A stretch of DNA of 64,000 nt from contig NC_087070.1 in NCBI RefSeq assembly GCF_963678635.1, positions 1,852,512 to 1,916,511 on the forward strand. Reading direction: 5' to 3'. The notes under the pieces were generated by a model that saw only the letters and a program-made list of their open reading frames with translations, ran no database searches and had not been told where the DNA came from. The stretch is from Symsagittifera roscoffensis. Taxonomy: Eukaryota > Xenacoelomorpha > Acoela > Convolutidae. The translations under genes and the position numbers were made by a program. Below, one piece after another: positions 32,150-44,100 of the stretch (position 1 is the stretch's first letter; every line of letters starts with the position of its first letter).

Positions 32150-35100
32150 CTACAAAATAAATTCAAAGATTACTCAGAGCGATGAGTTTGCAACACCCTA
32201 GAAAAATTTTAGGGTCCGTCACCACAAATGGATATCTCAAAATAGTACAAAGAGGTGACCCTTTAGGTCGGCAGGGGGCCGAATTCCTGAGCCCCCCCCC
32301 CCCCTCCCCGCTAAATACACTGGCGCAAATACATCAATCTATACCACAAAAAAAAACAATTAATTACAATAAAAAATGACGGCGGTTAACGAAAATAACT
32401 ACGTTCAAACGTTGTTTGAACTATGTTCAAACAACAATTTTAAAAAAAACAAGTCGAATTCTGCGAAAAAATTGATCTAGAAACACCCACATTTTGTCGA
32501 CAAAACAGTCCAGTCAAATTTACTAGGAATTTGTAAAATTTTTTTGATAAATTAAAAAAACACGATGTTACAGCGAAACTTGAATTGAGTTAAAATGAAA
32601 TTTATCAAACATAATTGTGGACAGGATTTTCCATTTTTTTTAAAATAAATGTTTAGACTTTTTTTCGAGCATTCTTATCTTTCTGAGCTCTTCAAAAACA
32701 CCATAACCGCCCTTTTTGACAGCACTTTCTCCGCCGCAGACAAATATTTGAACACACATGTCAAAAATGCCATTTTAGTGAGCTTTTTGAAAGGCATTGA
32801 CTTAAAAATCGATGTTTCGGCAAACTTTACCCTTCAAATTTATTAGATGATGGGGCCAAAGGCTCCTTTAGGAAAATTCTGAATCCGTCCATCATTATGA
32901 CGCTAAATTGCTTATAATTAATAACACAAACTTTCACATCAAAAAATCAAATCAGAAACCATGCATCGATAAAACTGAAAATATGAGGCAAAAAAAATTC
33001 CAATAGATAATCTTCTAAATTGTTTTCTTTTCTAGCAGAAAAAAATTATCGTGTATAGAAATATAAGAATGAAATAAGTATTTTTAGCTCTTCGAAATGA
33101 ACTGAGTGATTGTTATAAAAATTATTTGAAAGGTTACCGAAAAAAAAACACGGCAAAAAAGCCGGTAAAATTGGGACAAAATCCATGAATCTGACGAATC
33201 CATTGGGACAAAATCCATGAAAAAAAATTAAATTAAAATTTAGAAAAAACCTTCCAACTGTAGACCCAGTATCACCTCAGTAGCTCTAGAAACAGGACTA
33301 CAGCTGTTCAAAGTGCAACTTGGCTTCGAACTGGAGATCCCAAAAACTGGAGATCCCATGAACAAAGCTTTTTACGGAAAAAAGTTATTATACGATTGCA
33401 ATACCCTTGATAAGCTGAAAATAACTTGCAATTTTTATCTTATAACGGGCGAGAATTGATTGGCAAAGAGTGCAAAAAACGATTTTTTTAAAATAAAATA
33501 AATGAGCTATTTAAAATAAACGATTGTAGACATGTGCTGAACAGATAAGTAGTAAGGCCTGTGCCTTTATTACCACAGTTTGGAGGTTGGAGGCCTACCA
33601 TGATGCTTGAAAAAATACAAGCAGAACAGTGATGATCATCTCAGTCGTTGTCAACTTCGGTTTTGCAAAAGAGATGAACAACACCTATTCTGGGTAATTG
33701 TCTAGCGAATAAGTTGATTTAACCGTGTGTGCAGAAACCGAAAGCTTAGGTCATTTGCCCTTCAATTTGCATCATTTTTCATCTGTGATATGCCAGTGTT
33801 ATACAAAAATTGCATAACTTTCTCGGCATATTATACTGATACCCAAATATTTGGAATAGTCTACACTAAATCTGATCTAATTCTGAAGAACAACGTTTGA
33901 GGTGAGAACATAAAAAGAGACCTGGATAGATTGTCTCCCTGTGGGTTTTCCAGGGTCTCAGTCTCCTTGGCCCAGAATGCCCTGAACTCCTCCACCAGCA
34001 GTTTGAGTCCCTTCGTGTTCCCGTGCACCAACCGGATGAGGCTGGGCATGGCTGCCTTCGGAATCACTGTCACCACATTCTCTCCCTCCCCATTCTTCTT
34101 CTTCTGCCCTAACTTGTCCTTGTTAGCACGACACTGCTCGTCGTCAGTCTAAACCCAGCACACGGAGGGTCAGTGGTTCGATGCCCATCATGATCCGTGA
34201 TAAATCGGCGAGGCTCATTTTAAATGTTTTGAAACAAAAAACATAGTTTCCCTATTTTTCGAGATAGAACATACACTCACATATTCGATATTTTAACTAT
34301 TTATTGCTTAACAATCTACCAATCGTGCAAGTAAAATTGAGTTTTTGCATATATCTATGAGGGCAATTTGATCGTTTCATTAACTTTATCGATTCCCCTT
34401 TTTTCCCCTCACATTTTTCCGAGAGCAGCCTATCATATGTACAAACATGAATCACTCACCGAGAACACTTGAATGGGTTGTGAGGTGTCGCATAGGAACA
34501 CGGCGGACAACTGGATCAACTCAACTGGTTTGCTGGGGTCCATGTCTGCCGAGAGGTAGTAGGGTCCGACCATCCTAGGCACCATCTTAACACACTTCTT
34601 CTTGAACCTCGCCTCCCACTCCTTCGTCTGCTTCTTCAGGTCTGAACATAAGCACATGTGGAGGATTTTATAAAAACCTCAAAGCGATTGCCGATTTTAC
34701 AAAAAACCTCAATATTTCGAAATTCATCTACCTTCGGGTTAAAATTTAAAAAATGTTGAACATGCAAAAAATACGTTAAAAAAGCTTAAACATGGCGAGA
34801 TAGTGAAGCCCGCATTTAAATATATAATAGATTTCAAATTGGCAATTTTTTGATAAAAAATTAACTCAATTCAAGAAAACTGGATTATTAGGTAAAGCTT
34901 TTATTCCGCTGGTGAATCTGGAAAATGATTTCCACTTCTTAAACTAGAAGTCAATAACGTTTTTCGTGACATTTACACTTTTGTAGTTCGATAATGAAGT
35001 TTGACTTCATTTTAACAAAAAAATAAACTAAACTATAAAGAAATCAAAGTCAAACCGCCAAAAAAACCAAATTGAGCGCGAACAGATTTTACGAGTTTTC

Positions 35101-38100
35101 CTGAAAAGTAACTATCCCGCCCTATAAAAGTATCTTGACTACGTTCATCGACTCTATAAGACAATCCCAACTTCAATCTAAATTGATAGCTTTATGATTT
35201 TTTGTGTTTTCATCCAATTTTCACACAGAGGCAAAGCGGAGTTTCCCATCACTTCGATACAAAAATGCATAACTATGATTACCAGCAAATGAAAAGACAA
35301 ACAAAAACAAATACCTTCAAAAAATCGTTTGTTTTTGTCAAAAAAAAGTTATAAAAATTAAAAATTGCAAAAAAGGACGAAAAATACCTGAAACCAAAAT
35401 TACCTTGAATGGGAGCATTCAAAAGGCCGAAAAATAACCCAAATGATTCTGCGGCAACTAAGCCGACAAAAACAGACAAACAGAAATGCGATAAATATTT
35501 TTTGACGCGCGGACAATTTTTCCGCTTAAAAAACAGAAAGTACCCGTATTCGAACCTTTGACTTTATAGGCATTAACGCACTACATGCGCGAATTAACAA
35601 CTGACTTTTGACTTCATATGAAGCAAAGAAAAGTAAAATGATTCAAAAGATTCTGTTAAACTAGTTGTTAACCCGCAAAAAGTCTATATTCCGGTTTGAT
35701 AACGCTTGCAAACCGCAAGAGTAAAATTTTTCCTTTTTTTCTCACAAGTGCGTCAGTAGGACTTTTGCGAGACGGACAAAAACTCGCATGAAAACTCCTT
35801 TTCCTCGGCACTGCCTATTTTTTTTAGATCAATTCAATTAGTTTTTGAGATTCAAAACACTCAAAGAACCATATTTTAAAAAGTAAATTATTCAACACAG
35901 GCAAAAAACGTGTCGAAAGTTTCTTTTTGGACATTTTTCAAAAATCCTTAACAAAAAACTGCTAAAACGAACTCAATACTACACAAAAAAAATAACAAAC
36001 GCATACGAACTACAGTTCGGAGATAAGACTTGCTCTTCAAAAGCGCAATCGCGCTCGAAGCTCAATTAGGACAAGCAGCCAGTCGAATTATAACTTCGAT
36101 TCTTCAAAACTAATTTTAAATCGAAAGTGTTGAATTAAGATTTCAATTACGAAAACCTCGATTAAGCAACAACCTTATCTACACGATTCCCGATTACCCT
36201 GCCAAGACGGCAGTGCGAGCGGTGGCAATGCATATGAAGATCAACAGAGAAGAAAGAAGAAAAAAGATGTCGCAAATCTGGGACTCTGTTAGCGTTTGGA
36301 GAAAAGTTAGGATGTAGGAAACATATTTCATAAAGACTCAATTGATATTCATAACTCCCCATTTGACGCTAAAATGAAAGGTTGTCGGAGATTTTCTTTA
36401 TTGGACTAAAATTTTAAGCTGAAGACAGTGAGTTGAAAGCGCTTCATTCTTTGTCAAGACCTAAAAACCTGACGATTGTAGAAAGCCTTCAGTTATAGTA
36501 AATTTTATGTTCTTTCGAAAAAAAAAACAGATAACGCTGTAAACCAGTTGAACTAGAAAAAAACATGAGTTCAAGAAAAACTCTCAGCCCTAAATATCTT
36601 TTAGAAAAATTGGTTTATCGCAAAGGGTTGCCTTTACTAAAAAAACTGTATACATGATTGTTTCAAACTTTGTACAACCAATTTGAAAATAAATTTATTT
36701 ATTATCAATGAAAAACTAATTTCATCAGCACTCAGTGAGATTATTTAACTTTGTCAATTTCTTATGTAAAAATGACACCTATCAAAAATTATCTGTGGAA
36801 TTGAAAAGCTGCTTCATGAAAAAAAAACAGTCGGCCACCGAAATAACAAATCACGATGCAATTCAGTCAGTTTAAACTATATTAAATGAATTTATCAGGT
36901 TTTCAACTATAGCGAGGTGACTTACTCTCTGTGTCGGCCTGTTCGCCCTCTCCTCCTTCCTCCTCCGAGAGGTATCCGTGGGGCACCAGGAAGCCCTCGT
37001 CCTCGTAGTCGTACTCGTTCTCATCCTCCGCGCCACTCCCTCCAGCTGCTACTTCGTCCTAACACAACAAAAAAGTAGTAACTTTAATTAACCTTAATAT
37101 CACTCAGTTAATTGTTTTCGATAATTGTGTAACAGCAGTTTAAGGTCTTTTACTACTACTGCAATTCAAAACCATATCACCATCTCTCCAAACATCATTT
37201 AATCACTAAAACTTTATTCCCGTTTCAAAATGTGTGCTTTCATACTTGAATAAGTACTTTATTACATGATTCAAAATGCAAACTCATATTGCCATTAGAA
37301 ACCGCCCCAGAACTTCTCCAGAAGAAGTGATAAGTCTTGCCGAATCATATAATTTTGGGTGACAAGTGGAACACCGAATGCCCCTTGTTTTTTTAAATTA
37401 TTTAGGCATAACAGTTACTTTACTATTAATGGATTTCTTTACTTGATTTCTCATTACTCACCCCTGATTCGTCCACACTCTCTCCCGCCTCCTCCACGTC
37501 AGAGTAGAAGTCATCCTCCTCGTTGTAGTCAAAGAACTTCTGAACAACAACAACACACACACATTTAGAAAGAGAAAAACACAACCAACAAACAGTTAGA
37601 AAAGAGTCAATGAGCGCCAGTAAACAGAAAGCAAATACAGATCCTTGTTTTTCGAACCTCAAAGAAAAAACGGATGCCCTTAAAGCTCTTTGTTTGAATT
37701 TCTAGAGTAATTGTTGATTGGCAAATTTTGACACAATTAACCAATTTGAGAACACTGATTCAATAAGTAAAATGTTTATTTAGCTGTGAAATCTGATAAT
37801 AAATTCCACTTTCGAAACAAGAAGTCGATCCCTTTTTCGTGAAATTTACTTTTTTGCTGTTCGATAACGGAGTCTGCTTTCCTTTTAACAATGGAAATGT
37901 ACTGAACTCAAAAAGAAATCAAAAGTCAAACCGCGAAAAATTAAATTTGAGCCTGAACAAACACAGAACTCATTTTTCGAACCTCAAAGAAAAAACGGAT
38001 ACCCTTAAAGCTCTTTGAATTTCCAGAATACTTGTTGATTGGCAAATTTTGACACAATTAACCTAATTTGAGAAAACTGATTCAATAAGTAAAATTTCTA

Positions 38101-41100
38101 TTTCGCTGTGAAATCTGATAATAAATTCCACTTTCGAAACTAGAAGTCGATCCCTTTTTCGTGTCATTTACTTTTTTGCTGTTTGATAACGGAGTCTGCC
38201 TTCCTTTCAACAATGGAAATGTACTGAACTCAAAAAGAAATCAAAAGTCAAACCGTGAAAAATTAAATTTGAGCCTGAACGAAAAAAAATCATCGCGACC
38301 CGTATAAGAGTCTGATCTACGTTCATCGACTCTTAAACAATGTTCGTATATGAGTTTAATCGAACGAATGATCATCAGAACGCTTCTGATTTGGAACTGT
38401 ATTGTAGGAAGTGTTTAAGTAGTAAACTACACATCTTTGATTTCATCTATGATTCACACTGACATAATGCAATGAAACTTGACAAGATGATAAAAGTAAC
38501 AATTGAGAACAGATTTTGAGTTTAAGTAGTCCGATGTGGCTTTCTCATAGAGTAATTTCGGATAAGGTACACCATCTGTTCATCACGCTAACTTATTTTC
38601 GGCCGGATAGGTTCGTCCAACTTCTTAGTCTAATACCAATCATAATCTTACTCTTATATCTCCTACTCTCAATAGATCTAGTGTATACTGGTATTGTTGC
38701 GAGGTTTCGAATCAAGAACTGAATTTAGGAAGAGCAACAGTTTGCTCAGTTAAATTTATTGCTCTCTGACTGAAACTATAAATAGTTTCCGCCTTACAAA
38801 TAATGGTAAGTTTTAGTCATGTATCATGATTGGTTAGTTCTAAGTATTTTACAAGGATAATTATCAAGAATATAATAAGATAAAATAAATACTTGTTTTG
38901 AACTGGTTCCGATTTGTTCTTCATGCCTTACATCATAACATTACGCGTTAAGCCATAATTTCATGTAGACCCATTATAAAAAAAAAGAAAATTTGAAAGG
39001 CGGGGGGGGGGAAGGGAGTGGAAAGAGCCTAATGTCCATGTGGATATCTGTCATGAAAATCAAAAACTGCTTGTACGTATAAACTAGCGGTAAAACGGCA
39101 GTTTTCAGTTGAGGGCTAAAATCTAGTATGTATATCACTCCCTTTGTATTAATTAGCCTTAACTGAACATAACTCAAGTGCCCCACCTCTAGCTTCATGA
39201 CGGGTCTCCTGTATAAGGGGCAGTCGGGGAGGGGCAGTTTGCGCCAGCTGCCGAAATAGTCTAGCCACGACTTGTCTTCGCCATAGTGTCGGATCCGAAT
39301 GTACTTGCCACGCATCAAAAACTTACGAGAACCTAAATCATAAAACATCACAATTCTTTTACTATGTTTTCTCAAAGATACCTATTTTTGTTTAAAAAAA
39401 AAGTAAAAAAAAACTGCTGTCTTGCAAGTATATGCATGAAGATCAAAATATATTTGAAGTTGGGTAATTAATGTTGATGGAAACGTTCATTGCTACTGAT
39501 CATGAACAACAAATTTTGATAATAGAAACAATTGCATTAGCGATTTGACATTTTCTTACAACAGAAAAAAAAGTACAACTGTTTTTAGAACTCGATCAAT
39601 TACATCGTGTTTGGACGCTGCGAAAAGCAAAAACTCGATCATTGAAGACGAGTTGTAAATAATACGGTACAAATTATGTTTTGATTTACTGATTTGAGAC
39701 CTAAAAAAATTATACGTACCAGAGTTTGTGGGCTGCAGAAGGAACAAATCTAACTCTTTGATATCCTTGAAATTCAGTTTCTGCAATTCATATTTTTCTT
39801 CAACTGCATCTTGTGTTTCAGTTTCATTTTCGGAAGGTCCATCCAATACAACAATTGAATCTTCTGCTAAATTGATGACATCCGTTTTGTCTGATTTTAA
39901 ACCTGCATCTTGAGTCTCGATAACTTCCGATGATGGTTGAACCACTTTCAATTCATCCTCATCGACATCAGATGAAGGTTCAGGAACAACATTGGATTCT
40001 TTCATTTCTGAAGACTTGACTTTGTCCGCACTATTTTTCAGATCATCGCTTGGATGTTTCTTCGAATCATTTGAATCGTCAGAAGATTCGCCAGAGTCAA
40101 CAATTAATTCTCTGAAACAGAAGACAGTTTTGTCAATGCGTCCACACTATCAATACAACTTTCCAAAACTTCATCTTAGTTATCTCACGGCAAATTTTGA
40201 ATAATTCAAAAAATCATTGGAATTGCACCAGAAAATGAACATGTTGCAACATAACTTAGCAACCGTCTTGATTTTCTCTCAATTTTCATAAACTGCAAAA
40301 AACTTCGCAAAACATAAAACCACATCTGTTTTAAAGCCTATAAAAATTAGATAGTTTTTTTTCCACTTTTTTCGGTTTTTTTGAAAATCGGTATAGCTCA
40401 GCAATACCTCAAATATCCGACAAAACTAGAATCTCTCTTCATTTTGACAGTGAGTCCAACTGTTTGTTTGGATTTGGAGGCATGCCTCTGTTTCAGATAC
40501 GCAATCGGAACTCCTTCCGTCTCATTTTGACCATCTGTCAGTGTGAAGTCTTTCATAAGCGCGTGAAGGTTCCGCTTGGTCACAACTTTGCGCTCTTCAT
40601 TGAAGACAGTGCTTATGGATACTTCTTGGTCCTGAAAAAAAATGTATTTATCATCTATCATCGTAACTCTAAATAGTCTTTTATAATGCAATGATTATAT
40701 CGCTCCCTTTTCAACCTTTTTAACAATGCAAACCTTTTTAAATTTCCATATTTGACGCATCATTTTTTAGATCTCAGATGATTCGCATCCTTAAACCGTA
40801 AAAATACCACCAAACTTCAAAAAAATCGGTTGTGTTCAATTAAAATGACCAATTGCGTTCAGTGTTCATTGCTAAACAATACATTCTTTTCACTTAGATG
40901 AGATTCTTTTCATCAGTTTTTAATTTTTGGGCTTAAATTCGGTTATTCAAAATTTCGAAAACCGTTTTAAAACACGTAACAACCAACTTTGAGAGTGCTT
41001 CATTTTCACCTCAGCAGAAAATAAGACAATTTGAGATAAAAAATAAACAACCCTTAAAAAACGAAAAAAAAAAATGATGAAAAATCTGATGCGTAAATTT

Positions 41101-44100
41101 TTCGGCTTCAGCTCCACCCAAAGATAGTTTTTTCAAACCCTATAATCAACTTAAACCATACTACAATAAAATTTTTGCTCAAACAAATTGATGGGAAATT
41201 TACAAGAAACAAAACACTGAGCTCTAATCCGAAGATAAAAAGTTTGAACTCCAATCGAAGATTTTTTAAAAAAGATATCCGACCTGTTGGAGACACGCAG
41301 CGTCGAATGCCTCTGTGTCAAGCTTCGGTCTCCTCCTATGAGGCATCAGTTGCATGCCCGGGAGAGGCTCGAACGCCACAAACGGCCCAATGTATCTTCG
41401 ACTATTCTTACTCTAAGAAAAAAACACATTGAAATTACCATTTACTCAAGCATTTTTTATTAAGAAACATCATTTAAATCAACGTAATTTGGAGGCGATG
41501 TACTAAATGCATGTTTTTGTAGTAGATTCAATATGTGCATATTGAATCTACTACAAAAAAGTTCAAATGTTGAAACTGGGCCTCCCCGAATTCCATCGAT
41601 GGCAAAAACCACCCAAAAATTACGTAGTTTAGATTAAATGCTGCAAAATAGCTCAATTGTTACATAAATTTTGTTGGTTTCTTGTTTATATGGTTGCTTG
41701 CTTTTATGGCTGCTTGTTTATATGGTTGTATAAGATTGCTGGCTTATACTCTGGCGTGTTTATACACTATCGGACAGCAATTCTGGTGATTATACTTGAC
41801 TCTGTTACTGAAGTAGTTTACGCTCAATTACATGTAATTTGAGATGTTTAGGACCATTTGTCTAGGGAAAGGACCAACATATGGGCTGTTCAGTTCTCAA
41901 CTGACAACCAGTTAAGCCCCTAGTTGATAAAACAAGTATTTTTTGGCTATTTAAATGAACTGACAAATTTTGCCACATACTCAGTCAAAATCGACATGAA
42001 CTCAAGTTTTACGAGGCAAAGCGTAACCTGCTGTTGTTGTTTTTAGCACCAATGAGGCGCGTCCGACATAATCAAACCGAGCCACAGAAACGTCACAAAT
42101 TCGCTCGGACGAAGCCACAAGTATATTAGGTTTTAAAAACAGTGGTGTTCTGGGAACAGCTAAAAATATGGAGAGTGGTGTGAGAGGAAGAAATAAAAGG
42201 GGCATTTTGGGCAAATGTCGGGGCTCTTTTTCCCTTTTTCCTCACTGCTCCCTAATTATGCCACCGCAAAAATATCTTCTCTTCATAACTAAAATTGTAC
42301 AACTACTCGTTATTCCATAAAAATGATGCTCGAGTGAGGTGGAAAAAATGAAAAAGAGCCGACGTCGAGGTCAATACAACGCAGGTACGTGCTGATGCCG
42401 GGGCTCTTCCCGGATCTAAACTGGAATATGTTTCTCTTAGTGAAAGAAGGGAGAAACTTGACAGGGAGATATCAGGTGGTCTGAGGGGGGGACTTCAAGA
42501 GGCGGCGCGTCTGATATGTCCCGTCTAGCTCTCTATGATGAATTTGCTTCTGAAGCTATTTACAGATAAAAGAACTTCGTTCATGAAAATAGTTGAAAAG
42601 AGTATGGGTATTAATTTCGGATATGATAGTCTCTATTTCGGCGGAAATTTAACTCCCTATTATCAAGCGGCGACCAGCATTTATTAATGTTTGCAGTTCG
42701 TTTAATGATGTTCCACTGGCATTATGTCACCAGTAAAATTTTATTGGACTGTTCTCAAAAAAATCAGGATAAAGCCTTCAGGACCAATAGTCTGCGCATG
42801 GCTTTTGCGGATGCTCGTTTGCAATGTTCAGCGAAATTTAGCGACGGGTCGAATATGACATCAAGTGTTTTCGGCTCAAAAATTGTGTCAGTATAGACGC
42901 AAAGGAAAATGAATATATCAAAAACCTCCACTATATTCCAGAATTTTCAACATTTTTTAAGTACTGTACAAATATCATTTGAAAAAAAAACATGCGAAGA
43001 CCAAATTCCGAGAAAAAAAACGGATTCTTTTTGTATCCGTTTTTGTTACGCAGACGCGAAGCGGAGCTTCGCATTAATTGCAATACAATCATGAAAAAAA
43101 AAACAAATCGGAACTGCTGAAACAACTAGTTGCAACAAAATATATTGAGCCCGTTTTTACAAAAAAAAAGATGCCACGACAAAAAGTGAAATGAGCATCG
43201 GAAGAAAACTTACAAAGCGCGAAAAAAGCCAAAAGCATTTGAACAGTAACCGTTTCAGCCGAAACAAACTTTAAAACTAAAAAACGTTCAATTCCCCCTC
43301 CCCTTCAAATTATTTACACCAGCACACGAAAAAAATTTTCGGTCATCAAACGACGCAATATAAGGACACTACGCTAAAAAAAACAGGACGGAATCATTTA
43401 GGATAAAACATTTTTAAGCCAAAATACCAATAAAAAAACCAAATTAAGGTTTGTAAAATTAGAACAGCAGTAATAATCACAACACTTGAAGTAACTTTAA
43501 TGTAAAATGCGTACAGAAAAAAAATAAACAATTCTATACGATGTGTCAACTAAGCCGTCAAAACATAAATAGACAAATAAGCGGACAATTTTTTTTTGAA
43601 AAGGAATAATTGAACCCAGGACCTTTGCCTTCCCAGGCGTATTGGTTACCTCCAGATAAGGTGTGTCAGTGACCCAAAAAAAATTGACTTCATTATGAGC
43701 TTAACCGAAGTTAACCGTTACTAATTTTGACCATTCTGTGAAAAGTTATAAACGGGAACAAAAGTCTTTTACCCGGTTGCAATACACTTGCTAAGATAGT
43801 TGAAAAAAAGTAAGATATCTGAATTACCTTAAAATATAGTAAGATTACTTGGACTACAAGAAAATTTATCCTATGATGACTAAGCCGGCAAAAATTAAGC
43901 AGACAGGCACTAGCTCTTTTTCAGAAGCATTAGTTTCCTATTTGCAAAACGCAGGTACGTGCTAAGGCCGGGGCTCTTCCCGGATCTAAACTGGAATACG
44001 TTTCTCTTAGTGGAAGAAGGGAGAAACTTGACAGGGAGATATCAGGTGGTCTGAGGGGGGGACCTCAAGAGGCGGCGCGTCTGATATGTCCCGTCTAGCT

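Noticed and set aside
34141-34200. GGTTCGATGCC B-box-like motif as a tRNA gene
   Set aside because: The A-box position falls in CHAF1A exon 14 and no cloverleaf forms.
42381-42430. Hammerhead-ribozyme-like core at the unit start (CTGATG, hairpin, CTAAAC)
   Set aside because: Only unit 1 has CTGATG; other units read CTAAGG, and the GAAA part of the core and closing stems are missing.
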